Positions 26,872-35,487 of a stretch of 64,000 nucleotides of DNA are shown here, in pieces (position 1 is the stretch's first letter; each line of letters starts with the position of its first letter). The position numbers and the translations under genes were made by a program. This DNA is from Rubrivivax sp963725755 (lineage in GTDB: Bacteria > Pseudomonadota > Gammaproteobacteria > Burkholderiales > Burkholderiaceae_C), in NCBI GenBank assembly GCA_963725755.1, contig CAVRZW010000017.1, positions 124,001-188,000 on the forward strand. The letters run 5' to 3'. Below the pieces are notes generated by a model. That model worked only from the letters and a program-made list of their open reading frames with translations. It ran no database searches and was not told the origin of the DNA.

Positions 26872-27361
26872 CGTCGGGGGTGTCGGGGTCGAAGGCATCG
26901 GGGCTGGCGCGCTGGCGGCGGCGCAGGGTGACGAACAGGGCTGCCAGCGCGATGAGCAGCAACAGCGGCGGCCCCAGCCACAGCAACGCGGTGGTGGGCT
27001 TGAACGGTGGCTTGTAGAGCACGAAGTCGCCGTAGCGATCGGTCATGTACTTGCGGATCTGCTCGTCGGTCTGGCCGCGGGCGATCATCTCGCGGATCTC
27101 CTGGCGCAGGTCGGACGCGAGGTCGGCATGCGAGTCGGCGATGGTCTGGTTCTGGCACACCAGGCAGCGCAACTCCTCGGCCAGCGCCATCATGCGGGCT
27201 TCGAGCGCCGGGTTCGCCGAGGCCGACGCAGCCTCCTTGGTCCCGGCCGGTGGCGCGGCCAGGACCGCGGCCGGGCTCATGGCGACCATCACCACCAGCG
27301 CGAGCACGCGCAGCATCGCCGTCACCAGCGCCGACGCAGGGGACTGCCGCGGCTCAACCAT
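26843..27361 (-). CDS. ccmH: Cytochrome c maturation protein CcmH
   Basis: 172 aa. Signal-anchor (LRVLALVVMVAMSPAAVLA), thiol motif LRCLVCQN with Cys66/Cys69, three-helix domain (ADLRQEIREMIARGQTDEQI region) and a C-terminal membrane helix (TALLWLGPPLLLLIALAALF). Reduces apocytochrome cysteines together with CcmG and CcmF. Start ATG overlaps the ccmG end (ATGGTTGA). The basic tail after the last helix is longer than usual. Confidence 0.95.
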   Translation of the reverse strand: MVEPRQSPASALVTAMLRVLALVVMVAMSPAAVLAAPPAGTKEAASASANPALEARMMALAEELRCLVCQNQTIADSHADLASDLRQEIREMIARGQTDEQIRKYMTDRYGDFVLYKPPFKPTTALLWLGPPLLLLIALAALFVTLRRRQRASPDAFDPDTPDDGIDLGPAG

Positions 27362-27878
27362 TCAATCGTCTCACCAGCGGCTCGATCTCGTCGCGCAAGA
27401 CCTCGGGCGTGACTGGCCCGATGTGCTTGTAGCGGATGACGCCGCCGCGGTCGATGATGTAGGTCTCGGGGACGCCGTAGACACCGTAGTCGATGCCTAT
27501 GCGGCCGTCGGGGTCGAACAGCGAATCGGTGTAGGGGTTGCCGCGGCTGCGCAGCCAGGCCATGCCGGCGTCGCGCGTGTCCTTGTAGTCCAGGCCGTAG
27601 ATCGGCACCACGCCGCGGCGCGAGAACTCGACCAGGAACGGGTGCTCCTCGCGGCAGCTCACGCACCACGAGGCCCAGACGTTGAGCATCCAGACCTTGC
27701 CCGCCAGATCCTGCTTGCTGATCGACTGCTCGGGCTTGTCCAGCAAGGTGGCGCGGAAGGCCGGCGCCGGCTTGTCGATCAGCGGCGACGGCACCTCGCG
27801 CGGGTCGAGCTTCAGGCCGAACGCCAGGAACCCTGCCAGCACCAGAAAGAGCAGCAGCGGCCAGATGAAACGGTTCAC
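27354..27878 (-). CDS. ccmG: Thiol:disulfide interchange protein CcmG/DsbE
   Basis: 174 aa. Membrane anchor (IWPLLLFLVLAGFLAF), DsbE signature KVWMLNVWASWCVSCREEHP with Cys72/Cys75, and cis-Pro loop VYGVPETYIIDRGG. Periplasmic reductant for CcmH and apocytochrome. The GTG start at 27878 overlaps the ccmF stop (GTGA). Confidence 0.96.
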   Translation of the reverse strand: MNRFIWPLLLFLVLAGFLAFGLKLDPREVPSPLIDKPAPAFRATLLDKPEQSISKQDLAGKVWMLNVWASWCVSCREEHPFLVEFSRRGVVPIYGLDYKDTRDAGMAWLRSRGNPYTDSLFDPDGRIGIDYGVYGVPETYIIDRGGVIRYKHIGPVTPEVLRDEIEPLVRRLNG

Positions 27879-29860
27879 GCCCGACCCTCGCCGGTGCCCA
27901 GCGCCGACGGCACCGTGGCGGTCTGGCGCACCCGGTAGCGCCGGTCGCTGAGCGCGATGATCCCGCCGGCCATCATGATCAGGCAGCCGCCCCAGATCCA
28001 GATGATGAAAGGCTTGTACTGGACGCGCACGATCCACTCGCCGCTGTCGAGCCGTTCGCCCATCGAGATGTAGAGGTCACGCAGCGGGTTGCTGTTGACC
28101 GCGGCCTCGGTCATCGGGTTCTGCTGCACACGGTAGATGCGTTTCGCGGGGAACAGCGTGGCCACCAAGCGGTCGCCGCGGGAAACCTCGACCCGCGCCT
28201 GGGCGGCGACGTAGTTGGGGCCCTGCACGTCGCGCACGTCGATCATGCGGAAGCTGTAGCCGGCCAGTTCGGTGACCTCGCCCGGGCCCATCTTCACGTC
28301 GCGCTCGACCTCGTAGGTCTTGACCATCGAGACGCCGAAGGCGAAGGCCGCCACGCCGAGGTGCGCGACCATCATGCCGATCATCGCCCGCGGCAGCTGG
28401 CGTGCACGGTGGCCGATCTGCGCCACGGTGCCGCCGCTCGGCAGCAGCCGTTCCTTCAGGTCGACGGCCAGCGTGGTGACGATCCAGAAGGCCATCATCA
28501 GGCCGCCGGTGGCCGGCAGCGAGATGCGCCCGGCCGCCAGGCCGACCGCGATCGCGGCCAGTACCGTCACCACCGCCGCGCCCCTCAGCCGGCGCAGCAG
28601 CGGGCCGGGCTCGTCGCTCTTCCAGCGCGCCAACGGCCCGATGCCCATCACCAGAACCAGCGGCACCATCAGCAGGTAGAACACGGTGTCGAAATACGGC
28701 GGCCCGACCGAGATCTTGCCGAGGCCGAGGGCGTCGAGAAACAGCGGGTACAGCGTGCCGAGCACGACCGCGGCGCAGGCCGCGGCCAGCATCATGTTGT
28801 TGGCCAGCAGCAGCGACTCGCGCGAGAACAATCCGAAACGCTGGCCCAGCCCGACCTTGGGTGCGCGCCAGGCGAACAGGGCCAGCGAGCCGCCGATCAC
28901 GATCACCAGGAAGGCGAGGATGAACAGGCCGCGCCGCGGGTCGGTGGCGAAGGCGTGCACCGAAGACAGCACGCCCGATCGCACGAGGAAGGTGCCCAGC
29001 AGCGAAAGCGAAAAGGCCACGATCGCCAGCCACACGGTCCAGACCTTGAAGCCGCCGCGCTTCTCGCTCACGGCCAGTGAATGGATCAGCGCCGTGCCGG
29101 CCAGCCAGGGCATGAAAGATGCGTTCTCGACCGGATCCCAGAACCACCAGCCACCCCAGCCGAGCTCGTTGTAGGCCCACCAGCTGCCCAACGCGATGCC
29201 GAAGGTCAGGAAGATCCAGGCCGCCGTGGTCCAGGGCCGCGTCCAGCGCGCCCAGGCGGCGTCGAGATTGCCGCCGAGCAGCGCGGCGATGGCGAAGGCA
29301 AAGGCGACCGAGAAACCCACGTAGCCCATGTAGAGCATCGGCGGGTGGCTGACCATGCCCGGGTCCTGCAGCAGCGGGTTGAGGTCGCGCCCGTCGGCGG
29401 CCGCCGGCAGCAGCCGCTCGAAGGGGTTGGACGTGAGCAGCATGAACAGCAGGAAGCCCACCGCCACCAGGCCCATCACGGCCAGGATGCGGGCCACGAA
29501 GGGCAGGGGCAGGGTGCGGCTGAAGCGCGCCACCGCGACCGTCCAGACGTTGAGCATCAGCACCCACAGCAGCAGCGAGCCCTCGTGGCCGCCCCAGACG
29601 GCGGCGAAGCGGTAGTACGAGGGCAGGGCCGAATTGGAATTCGACGCCACGTAAAGCACCGAGAAGTCGTTGCGCATGAACGAGGCAGCCAGGCAGGCGA
29701 AGGCGGCGGCGACGAACAACGCCTGCAGCTGTGCCGCCGGGCGCGCCAGCGCCATCCAGTCGGTGCGCCCGCGCTGGGCGCCGGCCAGCGGCACCACCGC
29801 CTGCGCGAGGGCGACGGCGAGCGCCAGGAACAGGAAGAGGTGGCCCAGCTCGGGGATCAC
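27875..29860 (-). CDS. ccmF: Heme lyase CcmF
   Basis: 661 aa, about 14-15 membrane segments. The tryptophan-rich heme motif is GWGGWWFWDPVENASFMPW; the conserved LLQDPGMVSHPPMLYMGYVG and a large C-terminal periplasmic loop (TELAGYSFRMIDVRDVQGPN) are also present. Ligates heme from holo-CcmE to apocytochrome. GTG start at 29860 overlaps the ccmE stop (GTGA). Confidence 0.97.
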   Translation of the reverse strand: MIPELGHLFLFLALAVALAQAVVPLAGAQRGRTDWMALARPAAQLQALFVAAAFACLAASFMRNDFSVLYVASNSNSALPSYYRFAAVWGGHEGSLLLWVLMLNVWTVAVARFSRTLPLPFVARILAVMGLVAVGFLLFMLLTSNPFERLLPAAADGRDLNPLLQDPGMVSHPPMLYMGYVGFSVAFAFAIAALLGGNLDAAWARWTRPWTTAAWIFLTFGIALGSWWAYNELGWGGWWFWDPVENASFMPWLAGTALIHSLAVSEKRGGFKVWTVWLAIVAFSLSLLGTFLVRSGVLSSVHAFATDPRRGLFILAFLVIVIGGSLALFAWRAPKVGLGQRFGLFSRESLLLANNMMLAAACAAVVLGTLYPLFLDALGLGKISVGPPYFDTVFYLLMVPLVLVMGIGPLARWKSDEPGPLLRRLRGAAVVTVLAAIAVGLAAGRISLPATGGLMMAFWIVTTLAVDLKERLLPSGGTVAQIGHRARQLPRAMIGMMVAHLGVAAFAFGVSMVKTYEVERDVKMGPGEVTELAGYSFRMIDVRDVQGPNYVAAQARVEVSRGDRLVATLFPAKRIYRVQQNPMTEAAVNSNPLRDLYISMGERLDSGEWIVRVQYKPFIIWIWGGCLIMMAGGIIALSDRRYRVRQTATVPSALGTGEGRA

Positions 29861-30321
29861 TTGCGATCTCCGGCCACCAGCGTGCCTGCCATCCGCGCCT
29901 CGACCTGCTTGGCGCGCTGGACGGCGTCGGCGGCTTCGGGCGGCATGTAGTTCTCGTCGTGCTTGGCCAGCACCTCGCGGGCGACGAACACGCCGTCGGG
30001 GCCGAGCTGGCCCTGCGCGACGACGCCCTTGCCTTCCTTGAACAGGTCGGGCAGCACCCCTTCATAACGCACCGGCACGGTCTTGGCGGTGTCGGTGACG
30101 AGGAAGCGCACGGTCACGCCGTCGCGCACCAGGCTGCCGGCCTGCACCAGCCCACCGATGCGGAAGGTGCGGCCTTGCGGGGCTTCCTTGGACGCGATCT
30201 GCGACGGCGTGTAGAAGAACACCAGGTTGCTGTTGAAGGCGTTGAGCACCAGCGCCACCGCCACCCCGACGGCGGCCAGCACGCCGAGCACGATGGCCCC
30301 ACGCTTGTGACGAGGCTTCAT
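29857..30321 (-). CDS. ccmE: Periplasmic heme chaperone CcmE
   Basis: 154 aa. N-terminal anchor (IVLGVLAAVGVAVALVLNAF), OB-fold beta-barrel, and covalent heme-binding His121 in LAKHDENYMPPE. Carries heme from CcmABCD to CcmF. ATG 30321 overlaps the ccmD stop; the open frame extends further upstream but overlaps ccmD entirely. Confidence 0.96.
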   Translation of the reverse strand: MKPRHKRGAIVLGVLAAVGVAVALVLNAFNSNLVFFYTPSQIASKEAPQGRTFRIGGLVQAGSLVRDGVTVRFLVTDTAKTVPVRYEGVLPDLFKEGKGVVAQGQLGPDGVFVAREVLAKHDENYMPPEAADAVQRAKQVEARMAGTLVAGDRK

Positions 30322-30482
30322 GACTGCTCTCCTTCGCGTGCCTGCAGGAAGGCGGTGCGCTGCCGGCGCATCGCCAGCGCTGCCTCGGTGGCCATCACGG
30401 CGAAGGTCACCCCGTAAGAACCCCACACGTACAGCCCGTAGCCGCCCATGTGCAGGAAGTCGCCAAACGAATGCCAGACCAT
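30318..30482 (-). CDS. ccmD: Heme exporter protein CcmD
   Basis: 54 aa, a small single-pass membrane protein: HMGGYGLYVWGSYGVTFAVM, the standard CcmD motif, followed by a basic cytoplasmic tail. Completes the CcmABCD complex and helps release holo-CcmE. ATG 30482 lies two bases after the ccmC stop. Confidence 0.93.
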   Translation of the reverse strand: MVWHSFGDFLHMGGYGLYVWGSYGVTFAVMATEAALAMRRQRTAFLQAREGEQS

Positions 30483-30484
30483 CG

Positions 30485-31231
30485 CTATTCCTTCGCGCCC
30501 GCGACCAGCGAACGCACCCACTCGGTGTCTGCCTCCTGCTCGAGCACGATGGCCCGGGCGCGGGTGAAGACGACCGCGAAACTGTAGGCCCAGAAGCTCA
30601 AAGTCAAGAGCAACATGGCCAATAACATGGTTGCCGCCATCTTCGGCGCCGCGGTCATGCTGATAGATGAGCCCTGGTGCAATGTGTTCCACCAGCGCAC
30701 CGAAAAATAGATGATCGGGATGTTCACCGCGCCGACCAGGGCCAGCAGCGCCCCGGCGTTGGCGGCCCGGCGCACGTCGTCGATGGCTTCGGTGAGCGCG
30801 ATGTAGCCGACGTACAGCAGCAGCAGGATGAACTCCGAGGTCAGCCGCGCGTCCCACACCCACCAGGTGCCCCAGGTCGGCTTGCCCCAGAAGGCACCGG
30901 TCCACAGGGCGATGAAGGTGAACAGGGCGCCGGTCGGGGCCAGCGCGCGGGCGTACATCGACGCCAGGCGGGCGTTCAGCATCCAGCCCCAGGCGGCCCA
31001 GAAGGCCATCACCAGGTAGATCAGCATCGACATCCACGCCGCGGGCACGTGGATGAAGATGATCCGGTAGGCGTCGCCCTGCTGGAAGTCGGTCGGCGCG
31101 ATGCCGAAGCCGACCCACAGCCCGGCGGCGCCGAGCACCAGCGCCACGCCCCAGAACCACGGCACGAGGCGGCCGGCCAGGGCGTAGAAGCGCGACGGGG
31201 CGGCGAAGGTGGACCAGCGCAAGCTGCTCAT
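30485..31231 (-). CDS. ccmC: Heme exporter protein CcmC
   Basis: 248 aa, six membrane segments. WWD motif WGTWWVWDARLTSEF between conserved histidines (IIFIHVPAAW; WWNTLHQGSSI). Loads heme onto CcmE. ATG 31231 chosen; a GTG immediately precedes it at 31234. Confidence 0.96.
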   Translation of the reverse strand: MSSLRWSTFAAPSRFYALAGRLVPWFWGVALVLGAAGLWVGFGIAPTDFQQGDAYRIIFIHVPAAWMSMLIYLVMAFWAAWGWMLNARLASMYARALAPTGALFTFIALWTGAFWGKPTWGTWWVWDARLTSEFILLLLYVGYIALTEAIDDVRRAANAGALLALVGAVNIPIIYFSVRWWNTLHQGSSISMTAAPKMAATMLLAMLLLTLSFWAYSFAVVFTRARAIVLEQEADTEWVRSLVAGAKE

Positions 31232-31243
31232 CACGGGCTCAGT

Positions 31244-31912
31244 TCAGTCCAGCGAAATGCGCAGCGCCGACGCGGTCGCCAGCGGCGCGCCGAGCGCGGT
31301 GACGATCAGCAGCGCGCCGATCAGCGAGAAGTGGGCCTTGGGCGAGAGCCCGCCGTCGACCGCGGCGACGGCGCCGGTGCCGAAGATCAGCGTCGGGATC
31401 GTCAACGGCAGTACGAGCAGGAAGACCAGCGCCGCGCCGCTGCGCAGGCCCAGCGTCAATGCAGCACCCACCGCACCGAGCAGACTGAGCACCGGCGTGC
31501 CGACCAGCAGCGTGGCGGTGAGGGTGGCGATGGCCGGCCCGTGCATGTCGAACAGGACCCCGAACAGCGGCGCCGCGATCACCAGCGGCAGCCCGGTGGT
31601 CAGCCAATGCGCGAACACCTTGCCCACCACCAGCAGGGTCAGCGGCTGCGGCGCGAGCAGCATCTGCTCGAGCGAGCCGTCGGCGAAGTCGCTGGCGAAC
31701 ATCTGGGTCACCGACAGCATCGCCGCGAGCAGTGCGCAGACCCAGACCACCCCGGGAGCGATCTGGCGCAGCATCTGCGGCTCCGGACCGACGCCGAGCG
31801 GAAACAGCCCGGCGGCGACGATGAAGAAGCCGAGTGGCAGCAACACCTCGACCCGCCGGCGCCGGGCCAGCAACAAGTCGCGTTGGGTGGTGGCCAGCAG
31901 CACCGAACTCAT
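31244..31912 (-). CDS. ccmB: Heme exporter membrane protein CcmB
   Basis: 222 aa, six membrane segments; FASDFADGSLEQMLLAPQP and LPLTIPTLIFGTGA match the family. Permease partner of the CcmA ATPase. The normal ccmA-ccmB adjacency is broken here: two cytochrome genes lie between them. Confidence 0.95.
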   Translation of the reverse strand: MSSVLLATTQRDLLLARRRRVEVLLPLGFFIVAAGLFPLGVGPEPQMLRQIAPGVVWVCALLAAMLSVTQMFASDFADGSLEQMLLAPQPLTLLVVGKVFAHWLTTGLPLVIAAPLFGVLFDMHGPAIATLTATLLVGTPVLSLLGAVGAALTLGLRSGAALVFLLVLPLTIPTLIFGTGAVAAVDGGLSPKAHFSLIGALLIVTALGAPLATASALRISLD

Positions 31913-32046
31913 GGACCGGGCTGCCGAGCATGGCGGGGAACTTCACTCATCTGCGCGGCGAATTGTAGGTGGGCGTCGCCGCAGGGAAATTAAGGCAGGT
32001 CAAAGACCGGCGCGGCCAAACCGCGCCGGCGGAGGCGGGCGGCGCC

Positions 32047-32670
32047 TCACTCTTCGTCGGGATCGCGGTATTCCTTGGGCAGGTGGTGGGCGATGCCCTT
32101 GTGGCAGTCGATGCAGGTCTTGCCTTCCTTCTGCGCGCCCATGTGCTTGGTGTAGATGCTCTGCTTCTGCTTGTCCGAGCTCATCGCGTCGAACGAATGG
32201 CAGTTGCGGCATTCGCGCGAACCGGAGGCCTCCATGCGGTTCCACTCGTCGGTGGCCAACCGCATGCGGTTGGCCTCGAACTTCTCCTTCGTGTCGACCA
32301 CGCCGGTGATCTTGCCCCAGATCTCGAACGCCGCCTTGCTCTTGCGGATCAGCTTGTGCGTCCAGTCCTTGGGCACGTGGCAGTCGGAGCAGATCGCGCG
32401 CACGCCGGTGCGGTTTTTGTAGTGGATCGTCTGCTTGTATTCGGCGTAGACGTTGTCGCGCATCTCGTGGCACGAGGTGCAGAAGGCCAGCGTGTTGGTG
32501 GCCTCCATGCCGGTGTTGAAGGCGCCCCAGAAGATGATGCCGCCGAAGAAGCCGACCACGAGCAGGGCGAGCAGCGAATACTTCGCGCTGGGCCGGCGCA
32601 GTGTCTGCCAGAAGCGTCGCAGGGCGCCGCCCTTGGCGGCGGGTACGGGGTCGTTGGGGTTGGTGTTCAT
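32047..32670 (-). CDS. NapC/NirT-family tetraheme c-type cytochrome
   Basis: About 207 aa. N-terminal membrane anchor (YSLLALLVVGFFGGIIFWGAF) and four heme motifs CTSCH, CSDCH, CRNCH and CIDCH. Such quinol dehydrogenases pass electrons from the quinol pool to periplasmic reductases (nitrate, nitrite, TMAO and others). ATG 32670 preferred over a TTG at 32685. Sits with a monoheme cytochrome gene inside the ccm operon; the terminal reductase is not in the window. Confidence 0.9.
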   Translation of the reverse strand: MNTNPNDPVPAAKGGALRRFWQTLRRPSAKYSLLALLVVGFFGGIIFWGAFNTGMEATNTLAFCTSCHEMRDNVYAEYKQTIHYKNRTGVRAICSDCHVPKDWTHKLIRKSKAAFEIWGKITGVVDTKEKFEANRMRLATDEWNRMEASGSRECRNCHSFDAMSSDKQKQSIYTKHMGAQKEGKTCIDCHKGIAHHLPKEYRDPDEE

Positions 32671-32790
32671 GGGCGGCCGAAACAATGACAGGTCATGATC
32701 GTCTGGCCGTGCAGTACAGCGTGCGCTACCGGACGCGAAAGATCCCCGAAGGGTCCGGGGCTGCCCGAGCGGGCCGGCGGCCCGCCGGGA

Positions 32791-33141
32791 TCAGCGCGAA
32801 AGGATCCAGTCGACGAGGTTCTTCAACTCGGCATCGTTCTCGACCTTGACGATCTTGTGTGCCTCCTCGTGGCCATCGGGGAACTTGGCCTTCTCGCCGG
32901 TGGTGAGGTGCTTGATCAGGATCGCCTGGGCGTCGGGCTTGCCCTTCAGCTTTGCCGCCACGTCGTGGTAGGAAGGACCGTCCTTCGCCTTCTCGATGCC
33001 GTGGCACTTGAAGCAGTTGTTCGCCCGTGCCGTTTCGCGGGCGGCCTCGTCGTTCACCGCCAGGGCGTGCTGGCTGAGGGCCAGCAGGGCACCGGCGGCC
33101 AGGAGCTGAACGAGACTGCGGACCGATGCGTTTGCATTCAT
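32791..33141 (-). CDS. Monoheme class I-like cytochrome c
   Basis: 116 aa with a signal peptide (cleavage about ALA-VN) and one CFKCH motif (Cys43, Cys46, His47). The C-terminal helix ELKNLVDWILSR resembles small c551/c552 cytochromes. There is no methionine after the initiator, so the usual Met axial ligand is missing; a His in GHEEAHKIVK is the likely replacement. Probable soluble periplasmic electron carrier co-transcribed with the NapC/NirT gene. ATG at 33141. Confidence 0.88.
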   Translation of the reverse strand: MNANASVRSLVQLLAAGALLALSQHALAVNDEAARETARANNCFKCHGIEKAKDGPSYHDVAAKLKGKPDAQAILIKHLTTGEKAKFPDGHEEAHKIVKVENDAELKNLVDWILSR

Positions 33142-33273
33142 GCTGATGTCACTCGCTTGGATGGAACAGAACCGGATTGCGCCGGCGGCAACTTGTGGGC
33201 TCGCCGATTGCATTCGGGACGGGAGCGAGTTTCGCTTCTGCGACGCGATATTGGCGGCCTGGTTGAACCAAGA

Positions 33274-33287
33274 TTGATGCGTATCAA
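33274..33287. promoter_or_regulatory. FNR/Anr-type anaerobic regulator box
   Basis: TTGATGCGTATCAA, a perfect match to TTGATNNNNATCAA. Centred about 139 bases upstream of the cytochrome c ATG and downstream of ccmA, in a 265-base gap. It is best placed to switch on the two cytochrome genes (and the ccmB-I genes behind them) when oxygen falls. Confidence 0.8.
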
Positions 33288-33406
33288 ATCGGCCATCGGC
33301 AACGGGCGACCCCGGCGCCCGCGAGACGACGAAAAGGCAACATCGGCGCCGGACGGCTGGCGCCAGCGTCGCGCCGGGGGGCCTTCGACCCGCCGCCGCC
33401 GGCGCT

Positions 33407-34093
33407 TCAGCGCAAGGTCTGCGTCTCGAGCTGGTATTCGCGCAGGCCCGGCAGCGAAACCGTCTGGTGGCTGGTCAGCAGCACCGCACCGCCGCGCGCC
33501 GCCTGGGCGCTGACCAGCGCGGAGAGGATCCCGGTGCTGGCATTGTCCAGCGAGTCGTAAGGCTCGTCGAGGATCCAGGTGCGCGGCGCGTCGTCCAGCG
33601 CCAGGCGCGCCAGCGCGCCGCGCCGGCGCTGGCCCTGAGAGAGCGTGCGCACCGCGAGATTGCGCTGCGGCGCCAGGCCCATCCGCTCGAGCGCCTGCTG
33701 CGCGCGCGCCTCGGCATCGGGCAGCTCGGCCAGCCGCGCCAGGTAGGCCAGCGACTCGAGCAGGGTCAGGTCGTCCTTGATCGCGTTGGCATGGCCGATG
33801 TACAGCGTGCCGTCGCGCGCAGCGCGGCCGGCGTCGCGCAGCGGCTGGCCGTTCCACAGCACCTCGCCCGCTGCCGGAGCCGACAGCCCCGCGAGGATCC
33901 GCATCAGGCTGGTCTTGCCGCTGCCGTTGGTGCCGCGCAGCCAGGTGATCGTTCCGCCCTCGAGCCGGATGCCGAGGCCGGTGAACAGCAGCCGGCGCCC
34001 GCGCCGGCAGTCGAGCGCGCGGCCTTCGAGCAGGCCGCCGCGCGAAGGGGTGGCAGCGGCGGCGACGGCTGGCGCTGGAGGGGCGGTGAGCAA
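33407..34093 (-). CDS. ccmA: Heme exporter ATP-binding protein CcmA
   Basis: About 228 aa. Walker A LRGTNGSGKTSL, signature LSQGQRRRGALARLAL, Walker B WILDEPYDSLD, H-loop LLTSHQ. The family-typical IGHANAIKDDLTLLESL identifies CcmA. No ATG is available; a TTG at 34093 is the best start I see, and the first 20 residues are Ala/Pro-rich and may be untranslated. Separated from ccmB by 1.5 kb of cytochrome genes, unlike the usual contiguous ccmAB. Confidence 0.92.
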   Translation of the reverse strand: MLTAPPAPAVAAAATPSRGGLLEGRALDCRRGRRLLFTGLGIRLEGGTITWLRGTNGSGKTSLMRILAGLSAPAAGEVLWNGQPLRDAGRAARDGTLYIGHANAIKDDLTLLESLAYLARLAELPDAEARAQQALERMGLAPQRNLAVRTLSQGQRRRGALARLALDDAPRTWILDEPYDSLDNASTGILSALVSAQAARGGAVLLTSHQTVSLPGLREYQLETQTLR

Positions 34094-34247
34094 GGGCGGG
34101 CGGACGGTGGACGGGCCGGGCGCAAGCCGATGGCCGGCGCAGCGAAGGGCTGAACTCTAGCCCAGCGCCGCCTGGCACCGCCGCCGCGTGATGCGATGAT
34201 CCCGGGGGGCAGGCCGATGCCGCGCCTGTCACGGAGGGCTCGGGCTC

Positions 34248-35468
34248 ATGGACGATCGATCATGCCGGCGCGTTGCAGCGGTCCGCCGTGGCGGCATGGC
34301 GCTCGCCCTGTTGCTCGCGGCCTGCAGTGGCCAGCCGTGGCGGGTCGATGAGGTCGCGGTGCATGCATTCGCGGTGCGTGGCTACGCCGCCGCCGTGCAA
34401 GCGGCGGTGTCCGTCTCGCGCCACGACTGGAGCGTGGCCCGCGAGCCGGTGACCGTGGTCCTCGCGCGACCCGTGGATGTCGCCGCCGCGCCGCTGCTGA
34501 TCTACCTGCCCGGGCTGGGCGAATCCAGCGATGCCGGCGCGCAGTGGCGCATGGCCTGGGCGGCGGCCGGCTACGCCGTGTTGTCGGTGCAGCCGCTGGC
34601 CGACGACGCGCTCGCCTGGCGCTCGCCGCTGGCGCGCGAGGGCGAGTTCAAGGCCCTGGGCCAGGAGCGCTACGCCGCGGCCGCGATGCGCCGCCGCGTG
34701 CAGGTGCTGTCGGCAGCCGTCGACGAGGCGCGACGCCGCGCCATCGCCGGCGATGCCGGCTGGCAGGGCATCGACTGGGACCGGCGCGCCGTGGCCGGCT
34801 TCGATCTCGGCGCCTACACCGCGATGGCGCTGGCCGGCGAGCAGATCGAAGGTTCCGACAGCCTGAGCACACTGGTGCCAGTGCGTGCGGCGATCGCCTT
34901 CAGCCCTTACATGAACCTGGCCAACGGCCGGCTCGACACGCGCTACGGCGCCGTCTTCGGCCCCGTGCTGTCGGTCACCGGCGACGCCGACGGCGACCCG
35001 CTCGGACTGGTGGCCGGTGCCGCGCAGCGACTGGCACCGTTCGATGGCATGCCCGGCCCGGACAAGTACCTGCTCTTGCTGCGGGGGCTGGTGCATGCGC
35101 GGTTCGACGGCGATGGTGCCGCTGCCGAAACCGAGCAGGCGGCCGACGCGCGAGGTCGCAGCGCCGAAGCCCGGTCCGGCGACGATGGTGGCGGCACGCG
35201 CGGCCGCGGCGGCCGTCATCGCAGCCAGGGCGACGACCGCGCGGGCGACGGCGGCGCTGACGCCGACGAGCCTGGGGCCCACGGCGGCCGGGGGGGCGAG
35301 GGCGCGCTCTCGCCGACCGCCGTTCGACTGCGGCTGACCGCAGCACAACAGATCAGCACGGCGTTTCTCGACGCCTATGTCAAGGACGACCCGCTGGCGC
35401 GGGAATGGCTTGCGGGGTCGGCCGCGCGCTGGCTCGGTGCAGCCGGCGAGTTGCGCCACAAGCAGTAG
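34248..35468 (+). CDS. Alpha/beta-hydrolase-like lipoprotein
   Basis: 406 aa. Lipobox LLAACSG near residue 26. Hydrolase-like core: PLLIYLPGLGESSDAGAQWR (oxyanion region) and RRAVAGFDLGAYTAMALAG at the nucleophile elbow, where the Gly-x-Ser-x-Gly serine is replaced by Asp (GFDLG). Residues about 293-345 are a Gly/Arg/Asp low-complexity insert, after which folded sequence resumes (ISTAFLDAYVKDDPLAREWL). Resembles chlorophyllase/PAF-acetylhydrolase-like proteins. Activity uncertain because of the missing Ser. ATG has GGAGGG about ten bases upstream. Confidence 0.65.
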   Translation: MDDRSCRRVAAVRRGGMALALLLAACSGQPWRVDEVAVHAFAVRGYAAAVQAAVSVSRHDWSVAREPVTVVLARPVDVAAAPLLIYLPGLGESSDAGAQWRMAWAAAGYAVLSVQPLADDALAWRSPLAREGEFKALGQERYAAAAMRRRVQVLSAAVDEARRRAIAGDAGWQGIDWDRRAVAGFDLGAYTAMALAGEQIEGSDSLSTLVPVRAAIAFSPYMNLANGRLDTRYGAVFGPVLSVTGDADGDPLGLVAGAAQRLAPFDGMPGPDKYLLLLRGLVHARFDGDGAAAETEQAADARGRSAEARSGDDGGGTRGRGGRHRSQGDDRAGDGGADADEPGAHGGRGGEGALSPTAVRLRLTAAQQISTAFLDAYVKDDPLAREWLAGSAARWLGAAGELRHKQ

Positions 35469-35487
35469 ATCGCAGCGACCGAACGCC

